From NCBI GenBank assembly GCA_002116315.1, contig KZ107838.1, positions 2,100,576-2,164,575 of the forward strand: 64,000 bases of DNA, given 5' to 3'. The notes beneath the pieces are model-generated. The model worked only from the letters and a program-made list of their open reading frames with translations, searched no databases and was not told where the DNA came from. Positions within the stretch are counted from its first letter, which is position 1; each line of letters opens with the position of its first letter. Of the stretch, positions 31,795 to 42,338 are shown one piece after another. Origin of the DNA: Epicoccum nigrum (Eukaryota; Ascomycota; Dothideomycetes; Pleosporales; Didymellaceae). A program made the translations under genes and the position numbers.

Positions 31795-31930
31795 GGTCCT
31801 GTGGTGTAAGTTTAATTCACAATCTTGTTCGCCCGCCAACATCTAACAATCAAATAGCTAGTGGTATGATTCTCGCTTAGGGTACTAAGCAATTTGCGAG
31901 AGGCCCCGCGTTCGAGTCGCGGCAGGACCC
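31795..31930 (+). tRNA. tRNA-Pro(AGG) with a GT-AG intron in the D-arm plus a canonical anticodon-loop intron
   Basis: The mature parts are 31795-31805 (GGTCCTGTGGT) and 31858-31930 less a 12-nt intron, 72 nt in all. The acceptor stem GGTCCTG pairs with CAGGACC (31923-31929), with C73 next. The anticodon stem is CTCGC/GCGAG with loop TTAGGGT, anticodon AGG. The T stem is CCGCG/CGCGG with loop TTCGAGT. A 12-nt intron (TACTAAGCAATT) sits after position 37, where fungal tRNA introns belong. A second insertion, 31806-31857, splits the D-arm. Removing it at its GT-AG ends restores TGGTCTAGTGGTATGATT, with C12 pairing G23. A T run follows at 31932-31940. Confidence 0.85.
31806..31857 (+). other. 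52-nt spliceosomal-type intron inside the tRNA-Pro D-arm
   Basis: The segment begins GTAAGT (ideal 5' splice site), contains CTAAC 14 nt before its end (branch-point consensus) and ends ATAG. Its length equals that of the mRNA introns in this window. Excision exactly at GT/AG gives a conventional D-arm, whereas any other boundary leaves a mismatched D-stem. It interrupts the polymerase III A box. Confidence 0.65.
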
Positions 31931-31931
31931 C

Positions 31932-31940
31932 TTTTTTTTT
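31932..31940 (+). terminator. Pol III T-run terminator
   Basis: Nine consecutive T begin two bases after the tRNA-Pro 3' end, a strong RNA polymerase III terminator on this strand. Confidence 0.85.
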
Positions 31941-33538
31941 CCCTGTATGAAAACAGTGGCGGCTCTCCTGATGTATCAGGAATCTTTTTGCATGCGGGAA
32001 ATCACCTTAGACTCAAGTCTGGAGTGGGTGTCTCGTTTTGATGCCATGATAGACGGGAGGCGTTGCTGTTTGCCTGAGCAGAGATGGGTTCTGGTCGATG
32101 AATGGACCCACGCCGACATTGCGGAATACAGATACAGCTGCGACACCTGGTAAGGGCCACGATGTTCCGAATTACATACCGGACTGGATTGGTTGTGATA
32201 ACACGATGTTGTCGTACTGTACGTCCACGGTCGATATTCATACTACTTTCTCTGTCCTCCTCTCAACATCATGCGGACATCAGGCTCCTCACTTCAACCT
32301 CAAAACCTTATGAAGCTTTCTTTGGTATTGTCGGGCAATCGTAGACTAATTGTTATCGGCCGGTACTGCACCTATCCTAGACATTTTACTCAACTTACCC
32401 CGTACAGATGCTGATCTTCACACGACATGATGCAAGTTATGCAAGGCCTTACACTGCGTCTTATCAGCACTGAGCAGTGCTTGGCCATACCGAGGGAACT
32501 TGTGGCATTTAATGTAGTGAGGAGCACACGCGATCAACGAATCGTCCTACGACCTCTTTGTTTCCTCTGACTACACCAACTGTAACTGAAGCACTCGATC
32601 ATAAAGATACCTTGGGCTATCGCTGCGCATCTCACACTGTTCTGCGCGGCTGAAGGCTGTTGAACTGCGAGCTCGTTCTTTTTCGTAGTACAAGCCCGCG
32701 CAAAGAAATGCAGGTACCTCTCTCACGTCCACTCAATATACATAATCACTTCGTAGTGTCAGCGCGCTCTCGTATTTGTCGCTTCCAGCAGCTAAATGTA
32801 CGTTGCTGTTCAGGTCAATATAGAAAGGCTCGACGAAACAGGCATCGTGCTTTGTAATTACAGAACCTCCTATTTTATGATATAATCTCAGTACTATTGT
32901 GATGATCTTCCGCGATTGCTATCGACTTGATGAAGGGTATGATAGCTTTCTGGTGTGATTGTTTCTTGCGGTCTGGCTATAGCTAGCCATTTGATATGCA
33001 GATTAGATACATATTGTCTACAATGTGCTTGCTCGATTTCCTAGAGAGATTGACGACATGAAACTTACTAGCTTCTACCTGGAGATATTATAACTTATGA
33101 CAGTGAGTTGCTTTATTATGGAGGAACAGTGCTGTAAGTAATATAGGGGCGGAGAGTGCATTGAAACAGACGTCAGCGCTTTCCTAAGGCGCATCTGGTA
33201 AGGAACGACATGGAGAAGTTTGCAATAGCCCAATAGATGTTCTGCTTTTCCACGCCAATCACCGCCCTGTAGCCAGAGGTAATTGGACTGAAATTATTCG
33301 ATAAACCATACAAATACCTACCGGACATAGCCTTGACACCAATTACGGGCATGGTTGGGTAGAGGTTTCGCGACTCAACGGTCACTCAAGAGAAATCATG
33401 CGAAGCGAGATGTTGTCTCCACTACCACCACGGGCAATAATCTCATCTTTCACCGAGGACCCGATAACGAAAAAGGGTCAAAACAACGTGAACACTGAGA
33501 AGAAAGCTATATATCTCTCTCGTCATACGATAACTTGA
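31941..33538. other. Gene-free, AT-leaning interval between two tRNA genes
   Basis: About 1.6 kb with no coding frame of substance on either strand, and visibly more AT-rich than its neighbours, especially at about 32850-33160. It could be degenerate transposon sequence, since tRNA flanks are common insertion targets, but I see no terminal repeats or domain remnants. Confidence 0.45.
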
Positions 33539-33547
33539 TATATAAAT
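33539..33547 (+). promoter_or_regulatory. TATA element upstream of tRNA-Asp
   Basis: TATATAAAT ends 56 bp before the tRNA-Asp 5' end, at a spacing similar to that of the TATA box of the tRNA-Pro gene. Confidence 0.45.
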
Positions 33548-33603
33548 ACTATGAGTTTCAATACATCCATCGATCACATCTCTTCCCAACGAAAAGTTGG
33601 ACA

Positions 33604-33690
33604 TCTTCGATAGTATAGTGGTCAGTATTTCTGCTTGTCATTCCTTAGTACAGCTCGCAGGAGGCCGGGGTTCGATTCCCCGTCGGAGAG
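33604..33690 (+). tRNA. tRNA-Asp(GTC) with a 15-nt intron
   Basis: The acceptor stem TCTTCGA pairs with TCGGAGA (33683-33689, with a T-G wobble), and G73 follows. The A box region TAGTATAGTGGTCAGTAT is intact. The anticodon stem TCTGC/GCAGG encloses the loop TTGTCA|C, anticodon GTC. A 15-nt intron (TTCCTTAGTACAGCT) sits after position 37 as usual. The T arm CGGGG-TTCGATT-CCCCG is perfect. A T5 terminator lies at 33700-33704. This is an ordinary fungal intron-containing tRNA-Asp and a useful contrast to the tRNA-Pro gene. Confidence 0.92.
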
Positions 33691-33704
33691 ATACGATTCT
33701 TTTT

Positions 33705-34191
33705 GCCCCCTATGTCTCTTTCTATTGCTGTTGTCGTCTTGTGGTGTAGTTCGGTGGAGGGATGATTTTTTGCCGAGGGTGGGGCTGTGGCTGACAGCGG
33801 GATCGAGGGCAACTTTGTTCATTATCTGAGGCTCATTTTATTTCTATCGGAACGGAGTCTCAGTGGATGGGCTGGGGATTGATTTGGGATGAAGGTTTTG
33901 ACTGTGTTGGGAGGGGGACTGACACTCAGAGTTTGCATGGGCATATGCTCTTCTAATTTTTGTATTCGCTTTGTGGTAGACTTACTTTCTGAAGATTCCG
34001 GTAGTCCTAATTGAACGCAATGCCTTGAGGGCTTTGGATTTACACTGCCCTGTGGCCGTTGCAACGAGACTCGGTGCCATTGATCAGAATAGATATCTAA
34101 CTCATTCACACTCACAAATCACGTTAAAAAAAAATCCGATTATAAGCATTCGCTTCAGATCAACGATATATCAGGAGCCGCTGATCCTACC
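33705..34191. other. Intergenic, no feature seen
   Basis: About 490 bp between the tRNA-Asp terminator and the stop of the permease gene. No feature was identified. Confidence 0.5.
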
Positions 34192-36064
34192 TCAGGCCAC
34201 GAGGGAAGCAGTCTTTTGTAGCTTTTCCGGCGCCCCCTGCCCAGAGCCTCTAGACATAGTCCTCTCCACATTCAAGCCCTCGATCATCTGCTCTCGATCC
34301 CCCAGCATCATGTGCGCAACATTGACCTTCGGCCCTTTGAACCACTTGTGCGCGCTCACAAACCACCAAATACAGACTAGGATCATCGGCCCACCATACA
34401 CAACACACGTCCAGTTCATCACGTCGATGCTGAGATCGGCGCCGGTCACGCTGGGAAAGCATAGGATGGGCACCATTAGAGCGACGAATGCAGAGGCGAC
34501 GGCACCGGTGGGGATGGAGTAGCGGCCGAGGTTCCAGGGGCCGGGGCGGAAGCGCTGGCCGACGAAGAAGACACGGATGAAGATGGGGATTGTGAAGGCA
34601 CTGAACAGCGATGTTAGAACATTATAGATGATAAATTAGGGGGGAGGGAAGGAGAGAGGGGCTTACACAAAAGCAGCAATGGCCCCGATGCTGAACAGAG
34701 CTCCAATGGCGAGCTCGCCGCCGAAGATCAGAAGAAGACAGAGAATCCCAACTGCGCAGTTTAGCCATACCGCGTTCACAGGAGTGAGTGTGTGCGGGTT
34801 GACTTTCTTCCACACATTGCTCAGTGGGAAACAATCATCACGCGCGTACGCAAAGGTGACGCGACTGGCTGCGATCATACACCCCTGGCCCATGCTAAAG
34901 CCCGCGATGATTGTAAGTCCCAGAATCGCCAGTGTCATCTTCTCCGTCATGCACTGCATCAGGTACGCGGCGAACGGCTGGCCAAGGTCGGAGTTGAGGA
35001 CTTGGTCAATGTCGACGACCGTGTACGCAACCACGAGCTGCAGGAACCACCCGAACACACCACCTGTCGCCGATGTGAGTACAATGGCGCGCGGGGCGGC
35101 AAGATTCGCGTTGGAGCACTCTTCTGCGAGGTGGAAAGCGCTGTCGTAGCCGCTCATGGTCCAGATGACGCCAATGAAGCTCATCAGCACGGAGATGCCG
35201 GCTGGAAACGATGTGCCTTCATAGATAGTGCCCCAGACCTCACTTGAGGGAGTAAATTTGGGGAGCCCGCGCTCTTCGCGGTCGGTGCCGGCGGGGATCA
35301 GGATGATGACTACGATGAGGGCGATGAAGTTGAAGGTGGAGCCGCCGGAGTTGATTTGAGCTAGCCAGCGAGTGGGGAGTGAGGACATGATGGCGTGCAG
35401 AATCATGATGAAGACGGTGAGCAGGAAGGTTTGGTAGTTGGTAGGGACGTAGGTGGGATCGCGGATGGAGGCTGCGGCGAGGATCATGGCTGCGATGCCG
35501 TAGTTTACTAGCTTTAACGTCAGTCTGCACACCTGATTTAGCTGCGTGAGTGCAGGTGTACCCACCGGATGGTGCTGCTGTAACCTGAGAAAGCCAGTTA
35601 CTCCAGCCTGTAAGCCACGCAGCAAACGGCCCCCAGCCCTGTGGTGCCAGAACCGCCGAAGCATAGTAGAGTCCTCCACTGGTGGGCATAGAACTACACA
35701 GCTCTGCCATACTGCAGGCTACACACTGAATCCCAATCATGGCTATCATCCACCCCCAAACCATACCTAGTCTCGTCAGGATACATCAATCTTAGAACCG
35801 AACCCACATACCAGCCGTCCCAGCATATCCCATACCATAGTACAGCGTACTCGCGAAACTCGGTAGCAACCCCAGCACCGCAAAGCTCACACAGAAGGTA
35901 GTAAACAGACTGAATTCGCGCTTGAATTCACTCTTGTATCCCAGTGCCGCCAGCACCTCCTCGTCCGGATCAAACTCATGGGTATGATCGTACGGGACAT
36001 CGCCACCCGGCAGAGCGCTTGTGACGGGCTCGTCGGAGACGCTGTGTTTGTGCGTCGACGACAT
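34192..36064 (-). CDS. Amino-acid/GABA permease, APC superfamily
   Basis: There are four exons: 35812-36064, 35566-35766, 34667-35507 and 34192-34600. All are GT-AG and in phase, giving 567 aa. After a hydrophilic N-tail, LAALGYKSEFKREFSLFTTF leads into the first of about twelve membrane spans. Family landmarks are SFASTLYYGMGYAGTAGMVW, CSMAELCSSMPTSGGLYY and AWLTGWSNWLSQVTAAPS. The substrate-pocket region is TMSGYDSAFHLAEECSNANL, followed by ASRVTFAYARDDCFPLS. The pattern is closest to fungal Uga4/GabA-type permeases for GABA and choline-like solutes at the plasma or vacuolar membrane. The exact substrate cannot be assigned. The tail (SRGSGQGAPEKLQK) is cytosolic. Confidence 0.9.
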
Positions 36065-37050
36065 GGCTATGCATTCGCAGGTCTTGGTGCTATTGATGGC
36101 TGGCTATCTATGTGGAAGGCTGGCTGGAGACAACAGGAAAGCAGCGAAGGCGCCAGGCACAAAGAGAGTAGTAGTTCAATCCACGAGGAGAGTCTGCACA
36201 GCGGACAGGCCGGCGACGTTGGGTTGCATTATATCAAGATCACTTGCTAGATAATCTCGACTAAGCTGGGATGGTAGCACGAGCGGGGAACGTGAGCCGC
36301 CGCTCTTCGCAACAGTGCACGGCAAGGCGCGACATGATGGTACCGTACGCATGTGCGCCTATCTCTGGGTACAGCGTAGAGTTGCCGTCTTAGGGGACTG
36401 GGGAGCGAATGAGAAGTGTATGCCTATCTACTTATCAGGGGCGTTGGGGATAGCTAGCCGAGAGTGTGGGGAAGGCTTGCGCGCCGGAGTGACGAGCGTT
36501 CATGCAAGCAGGCGGCGCGTGAGGGCATGGCTCAGTGCACATCGTCCGCCACAAAGTAATCGCAAAGCATCGAACAAAGACGCTCTCAGGACTGCCTGCA
36601 TTTGAGGTTTTGGGCATTGCTGATTTACAGGGTTATCAAGACGTTACGTGATATTGATTGTTAGATTGTTGCCATCCTGATACGGGATCCCTCCGGTATC
36701 TACAAGCTAAGCACCAGTACCCAGGCTGATCGCATTCCGTCGCGCGAGGACCTACTCAAAAGGGATTGGGGCTCTGACATCTGTGACGGTCCTACCCGTG
36801 CTGTGGGACTGATGATACTCACCCCATGCACGTCAGCGTAAATGCACATATCAGCCATCATTTGAGGAAGCAGCGTGAAGAGCGTCAAGCAATCGTGGGG
36901 TAGCATCTTTTTAAACTGTATCTCTGTTGTCTACTGTATAGTCCCTCGACCAGCGGGGATTGTATCGACCTGCGGGAAATGTATCGTCGCAACTTTGCGA
37001 TACACCAGTGTGCCCTGCTGGCTGAGAGATAACGACGACAAAACGTTAGT
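36065..37050. other. Intergenic, no feature seen
   Basis: 986 bp between the permease start and the palC stop. Short frames only; no RNA gene or repeat was found. Confidence 0.5.
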
Positions 37051-38504
37051 TTAATAGTAGCTACTACTCGGAGTGTGGGCAGGGAAAGCTCCTGGCGCTG
37101 TCCTCTGATCTTCGTCCGCGCTGTCATCCTCATCGCCTTCAAAGGCTTCGCTGGGGTCTGGAGGGGCTCTCATGCGAACGAGCGAGTCCTCGTCAAGAGC
37201 CGGGACTATCCACATCTTTGGCGTGTGATACTCGCGGCCAGAGGGCATGCTTGCAAGCAGTGGCTCTGATGGGGGTACGAGCTGAACGCCCACCTAAAGT
37301 GTCTGTCAGCGAAGCCTTTTCTCTGCGTCTGGACAATACTCACTGTGTCATTCATCTTCTCCCACTTCTTCAACAACATGTCTACTATGCGGCCTTCCTC
37401 AAACTTGCCTGCATCGGTGCCCCACCCTTCGCCTTTCTCAATCTTGCGGTCCTCTTTCTTCTCTTGGAACTCTTTCTTGAGCTTCGAGAAGCCGAATGAC
37501 TTCTTCTCGTGATCTGCACCTGAAGATACGAATCCCAGCTCTTTCCTCGCACCGCGCAACCAGGCGATACCTTCACCGGTCTTGCCTCCAGCTTCTGAGT
37601 CGCATGCCAAGAAACGGCAGGCCTTACCTTTGGCTGTTCTTCGTAGATCATCGACATATCTAATCAGATCGTCGTTGACTTTTGAGGATCGGCCAAGCAT
37701 GGCTTGGGCTTTGGCCGCGTGCTCGGAAGACGCAAGACATAAGCGGGCGAACAGGTGCGCGCGGACTTTGGGTATCTCGACTCCCCTGAACATCCACTCC
37801 TTGCTGTCTTTATTTCTGTCTTCGATCACTACAGCCGGATAAGGGTCATCCTTGAGGACTGTGATGAGTGTAGCTTCAGCCATGGTGAGCTCCGCCAGGG
37901 CCCCTATCACAGCAGCGGTAATATCTATAGCTGCTGGCTGGGTATGCCATTGCCCTGACCTGTTGACTAGATACGTATGCACGGAATTTGCGTCGAGGAA
38001 ATGTTTCATTGCAGCTCCGATTGCCGTTGCGCGTTGCTCGGGATTCGGAAGCGTGGCATTGTACAAGGTGTGTAGCTGTGCTCGAGCTTGCAGACTGTAG
38101 ACGTAGGCTAGTGTCGAGAGCACAAAACACAGCTCACTCTCCAGACTCTTGAGCTTGATCCGCGCCGGCTCGCGACCTGGTATCGAGGTACCAAGTGTTG
38201 AGCGCCATTCAACTTCCAGCTCTTTGACCAGGACCAGATCGATCTCCTCTCCAGCGCATGCTGTGCCACTGAGACCAGCGTCTAGCGCGAAGAGGAACGG
38301 AATATATTCGTTGAGCGCGGAAAGTACGGTCGATAGGTTCGATGCTTGCGAGGAAGGAGGTATGCGCTTATGGCGTTTCAAGACATCGCGAAGCACGCCT
38401 CGGGCTGTAGTTGCGCAATTTGGCAGGGAAGGGTGTGTGCCGCTGCTGAAGTAGTCGGGGAATGATATACTGGATGTTGTCGGTAATGCGAAGGGGAATG
38501 GCAT
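37051..38504 (-). CDS. palC: pH-response regulator PalC (BRO1-domain protein)
   Basis: PalC works in the Pal/Rim ambient-pH pathway, bridging the plasma-membrane sensor complex and ESCRT-III (Vps32) at alkaline pH. Exon 1 is 37344-38504 and exon 2 is 37051-37293, separated by a 50-bp intron (GTGAGT...TTTAG). The product is 467 aa. It opens with the typical MPFPFALPTTSSISFPDYFS and runs through BRO1-like helical sequence (LSALNEYIPFLFALDAGL, ELCFVLSTLAYVYSLQARAQ, AMKHFLDANSVHTYL). It has the conserved KELGFVSSG and FGFSKLKKEFQEKK. The end, VGVQLVPPSEPLLASMPSGR, is characteristic of PalC. Vps33 and Vta1 nearby act in the same endosomal system. Confidence 0.92.
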
Positions 38505-38917
38505 CGTGAAGTGTGCGTTGTTTACGGAATGATGCAGGTACCCCAGCTATGGTGGGGTCCCGAGACGCTAGTCTTGGCCGCATCATATAGGCTTGGATGT
38601 GTTGAATCAGCTACCAACTACTTTGCCCAGTCAGCAGCTGCGTGTGAATAGTTTTCGAGGCACACGAAATGCGGTGTACGTGTTTTGTAGATTGTATCAA
38701 ACCAAATCATGCATGTTCATCCTCTTTGTCTGCCAGGTATATGTACAGGTCTGCTTCTGCAGAATGACATGCGCAACCCTTAGACCATACTGCTTTTCAT
38801 ACGACCGAATCCGCATCGTTGTGAGCGCTCGCGCCACAGTTGGTCTCCACGCACGTCTCTTCCCCAGCCATCCATTCGTTGTGCCATCAGATCCTCGGGT
38901 ATCGCTGGCAATTTCCT
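38505..38917. other. Intergenic, no feature seen
   Basis: 413 bp between the palC start and the stop of the complex I subunit gene. Nothing was identified. Confidence 0.5.
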
Positions 38918-39368
38918 CTACGCAGCCGACTTTGGAATATCGTTGTAGTTCTGCTGCTGGAAAAGGTAACCCTTGACCTTCGCGCTCTTCAAGAGCTCAA
39001 AGTAGCGCTCTGTTCGACTGCCGTTAGCAATGTCCCACGTCTAGAATAATAATCCCCTGGTCTCCAAACGCCGACATGTGAAGATTTATGAGACGAAGAG
39101 GCCTCTCCCATCGTAGCGTAGAGAAATGCAGATGTCGCGTACCTCTCAGGTGCCCGCACTTCTCCAAGTGGTTGACTCCCTCCCTCCTGTAGCACTTGCC
39201 CATCTCTTCCCTGACCAATCGGGCCATCATGCTCTGAACCCACTGCTCACGGATAACAGCATCCTGTGCGGCCTTCAGGGCAACGTTGTCCTCGTAGTCG
39301 ACGCCGTCAAAGGTAGGCGCAACCTTTGGCTTCTTAGCCAGGAACATGGCTGACTCTTGGGTGGGCAT
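38918..39368 (-). CDS. Mitochondrial complex I 12-kDa accessory subunit (NDUFB10/PDSW type)
   Basis: Exon 1 (39143-39368) and exon 2 (38918-39009) are separated by a 133-bp intron (39010-39142, GTACGC...ACAG), the longest ordinary intron here. The product is 105 aa. It begins MPTQESAMFLAKKPKVAPTF and holds REQWVQSMMARLVREEMGKC. The Cys-bearing core CYRREGVNHLEKCGHLRERY matches the fungal 12-kDa subunit of NADH:ubiquinone oxidoreductase, related to animal NDUFB10, whose paired cysteines form disulphides in the intermembrane space. The C-terminus is KVKGYLFQQQNYNDIPKSAA. There is no classical presequence, as expected for this subunit. Confidence 0.85.
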
Positions 39369-39582
39369 TGCGGCGGTTGGACGTTCTGCAGCGTCGGTTC
39401 TGGCGATTGAGAGAAGCTCCGAGGAGACTTGTGTGGTGTAGAGCGGTCAATTGGCGACGGGAGCAGCGGGTCGTTGTTGCGCCGTACTGTGAGGTTGAGC
39501 TTCGTGATCCGCAGGCCGAACCACGCTAGTTCACGTGACTATATCATCACCATCTCAAAGCCCTACATTGGCCTGAACCACT

Positions 39583-40128
39583 TCAACCCCGATCAGCGAC
39601 AGTTGGGTCTTGTCGTTTCCAGTCTTTGATCCAGCTTGAACTGCCGCTAACTATACTGTTGATAGTTGCGGTCACGTCCCATGCTGTCGTACTCTCCATG
39701 TTAGATCGCGCTTCCTTTTGCTGAGTATAAGTCCGTCCACTTTGGTATTTGGACTGCCCCTGCCAGGGCTCGAAGTGGATACCGTTGTTGAGCACATCAA
39801 GAGCCTCGAGTCTCTTGTCCCTTTCGTGCTGGCAAGTCGAACACAAACGCTCGAGCTTTCTGGTTTGCAGGGGATGTATACGACCTATAATGCATGGACG
39901 AATCGCTTTCGTTGTCCATACAGACTGAGGCCTTTTACGCTCCTCGGCATCCATGCTGTCTGTCCTGGAGTATACACTCGAAGTATTCGACGTCGTTGAT
40001 GTGCTGCGTTGTCTTGAGCCGGAGAATCGAACGGTCACATCCTTCGCCGCTTTACAGAACCCTACCGGCATTTCTGAAAAGGTCGAATGGCCGCAGTGTA
40101 GAAAGATGTAGAGCCTGTAGTAGCACAT
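39583..40128 (-). CDS. Hypothetical protein with N-terminal Cys/His motif
   Basis: Met at 40128 (MCYYRLYIFLHCGHSTFSEM) gives 181 aa in one exon. A longer in-frame start at 40311 is possible but less typical. The opening MCYYxLYxFxxCGH pattern recurs in small fungal proteins of unknown role and may form half of a zinc site. A second Cys pair with His occurs at LCSTCQHERDKR. Between them is a Ser/Thr/Arg-rich segment (SGSRQRSTSTTSNTSSVYSR). No signal peptide or membrane segment is present. I cannot assign a function. Confidence 0.55.
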   Translation of the reverse strand: MCYYRLYIFLHCGHSTFSEMPVGFCKAAKDVTVRFSGSRQRSTSTTSNTSSVYSRTDSMDAEERKRPQSVWTTKAIRPCIIGRIHPLQTRKLERLCSTCQHERDKRLEALDVLNNGIHFEPWQGQSKYQSGRTYTQQKEARSNMESTTAWDVTATINSIVSGSSSWIKDWKRQDPTVADRG

Positions 40129-40677
40129 AATGAGGCTGGATATGAAGATGATCTTGTCGATTGCATGTGGATTGGGCGGGACTGCAATACACCGAGTAGG
40201 AGCTCTTTGTTCTTTGGACGCAGAGGTGAGCAAAGAGAAGGATCTATTAACAGCGGACAAAGAGAAGAGACCCTCGGACTGACCTGCTTCGATGTCACGA
40301 GGGTCATACAAAGAAAGCTTGGAAAGCAGGGGTGAGAGAAGTAAGAGCTTTAGCTATTTATTGGCATCTAGTTCCTGTGATCCGACTCTCTTCCCTTGAA
40401 TAGTGTTATTGGATTTCGCCCGTTTGTCAAGCATTTGTTCTAAAATATGGATCATTCTAATTGGGAGTTTTCTGGGCGGAAACAAATGATTGATAGCTAT
40501 CAGAGGTTCAGAACACTTGAAGCTCACTAGCGCGACTCTGCATCACCGAGCATCGAAGTCCGTCACAGTGCAACACCAAACCAACAACCAAGCCATAATC
40601 ACAGCTCAGACCACTACTCGGCCACGCGATTAACACGCCGAGAAATTCAAACTCACTTTTTACCAAAATCACACAAC
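40129..40677. other. Intergenic, divergent promoter region
   Basis: 549 bp between the divergent starts of the Cys/His hypothetical protein and sdc1. No recognisable element. Confidence 0.45.
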
Positions 40678-41226
40678 ATGGCCGAGCCAACTCTAGACGG
40701 CGCGCCGCAGGTCGCAGAACCATCGCCCACGCCCATTACAAACGGCGTGCAAGCCGCCGAGACCGCAGACGTGACGATGATCGACTCAACAGAAACACCG
40801 GTACCTACAGAGATACTGCAACCCGCAAGCTAAAAGAGCGAACAACTAATGCTGCAACAGCCAGACACCTTAACAGCAGTCGCCCCAGAAGTGCTCCCTG
40901 ATGCGCAGCCAGGACCACCAGCGCAACAACCAGAACCCCAAACAGAATCGCAACCTACACCCACACCCGCGCCCGCCTCAGCACCTACACCATCGCCCGC
41001 GCCCGCTGCCACAGCGCCCGCATCATCGCGTAACTCCCCGCACCCCCAGCAGCAAGCGCCTACACAACCAATCCCGCACGGCAGTCCAACAAGGGTGTAT
41101 CTGAATCAGAACGTGACGCCACATTTGTTGGAGGCGATGAAGCATCTGGCGACGAATGAGCCGGAGAAGCCGCTGAAGTTTCTGAGCGAGTTTTTGGCGA
41201 ACAAAAGTAGGGAGATTGAGGGGTGA
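40678..41226 (+). CDS. sdc1: Dpy-30 domain protein, COMPASS subunit Sdc1
   Basis: Sdc1 is the Dpy-30-type subunit of the Set1/COMPASS histone H3K4 methyltransferase and binds Bre2. Exon 1 (40678-40800) and exon 2 (40861-41226) flank a 60-bp intron (GTACCT...CAACAG), phase 0, giving 162 aa. About the first 115 residues are a disordered Pro/Ala/Gln-rich tail. The C-terminal Dpy-30 helices read RVYLNQNVTPHLLEAMKHLA and KPLKFLSEFLANKSREIEG. The protein ends right after the motif, as usual for fungi. Confidence 0.9.
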
Positions 41227-41663
41227 GGTGGGCAGGAGGATCGGGCATAACAGTGTGAAAGGGAAGTCCTGCGGATATCGAAGACTACCATGGGTTATGA
41301 TCAGCCATGGGGACGAAGGAGTGGATCGCTATGGGGACGAAGGGGTCGATCACAAGATCAGCAAAAAGGATTACACGTAAACAATGGGAGCGAAGCGTCA
41401 TGTGGAGCTTAAGCTGTGAAAGAGGATGCATTGAACAGAGTATATGGCGCACGGTTCCGTTCAGATACCCCAACGTTAAACGTCACATGTAAATGGAAAA
41501 CTTGTTGCACGAGAATGTGTTTAGATTGAGGTAATGCTTTTCATTCATTCCAGATCATGACCCGGCTCCCTTTTATAGGTAGTCCGTAAAGCATCCTATG
41601 CCCGTGAAACTCCGTTTGGATATTTTCTACTTCCACGCCCACTCATACTAACTCCACACGCGC
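41227..41663. other. Convergent intergenic region, no feature seen
   Basis: 437 bp between the stops of sdc1 and rps13. It should hold both 3' UTRs. Confidence 0.5.
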
Positions 41664-42338
41664 TTATGCGACAAGGGTGGAGGCGGTGGCGGACTCGTAC
41701 CTCCAGGTAGGGGGGAGAGCACCAACGGTCTTGTAGTAACGAGAGAGGCGGTGGATACGGGACTCGATGAGAATGAGGCGGCTGCGCGGTGTTAGTCCAG
41801 AAGTCCATCCACCGAGTTCTTATGCCAACATACAACTTGGAGTCCTTGTCCTTGCGGTTGGTGGAAAGGTGCTTGCGGACGGCAACAGCCTTCTTGATGA
41901 GCATGTAGAGGTCCTCGGGGATCTCGGGGGCGAGGCCTAATAGCTCCCTGTCAGCTTTGCACTAAACAGAGGCGGTTTTATATAGCGCGACAGATGCTCG
42001 CGAGCAGAGCTGTCGTTGACTTGCGCTTCAACATGGGCAGGGTACCGTACCGTTCGACTTCAAGATACGGAGGATCTTGTTACCAGTAACAACTGCAGAA
42101 AATTAGCACTTGTGCAACTATTTCGCGAAATTGCGCATAACTCACCCTTGACCTGGGCAATGCCGTGAGAGTCACGGAGGATCTCGCCAATCTGCGAGGG
42201 AGTGGCACCCTTCTTTGCGAGCTTGCCAATCTGCTCAACAACCTGCTCGGGGGTGGTCTTCAACCACGCCGGGGGGTTGCGAGAGTAGGGGATGGCGGAG
42301 GCCGATATGCCCTTTCCGTTGCTGTGAAGACGACCCAT
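41664..42338 (-). CDS. rps13: 40S ribosomal protein S13 (uS15)
   Basis: There are four exons: 42146-42338, 42051-42092, 41834-41936 and 41664-41781. The second is only 42 nt. All junctions are GT-AG and in phase, giving 151 aa, exactly the expected eukaryotic S13 length. Recognisable blocks are MGRLHSNGKGISASAIPYSR, EQIGKLAKKGATPSQIGEIL, RDSHGIAQVK, then VVTGNKILRILKSNGLAPE, IPEDLYMLIKKAVAVRKHL and FRLILIESRIHRLSRYYK. It is a core component of the small subunit near the 18S central domain. Several introns close to the 5' end are normal for fungal ribosomal protein genes. Confidence 0.97.
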
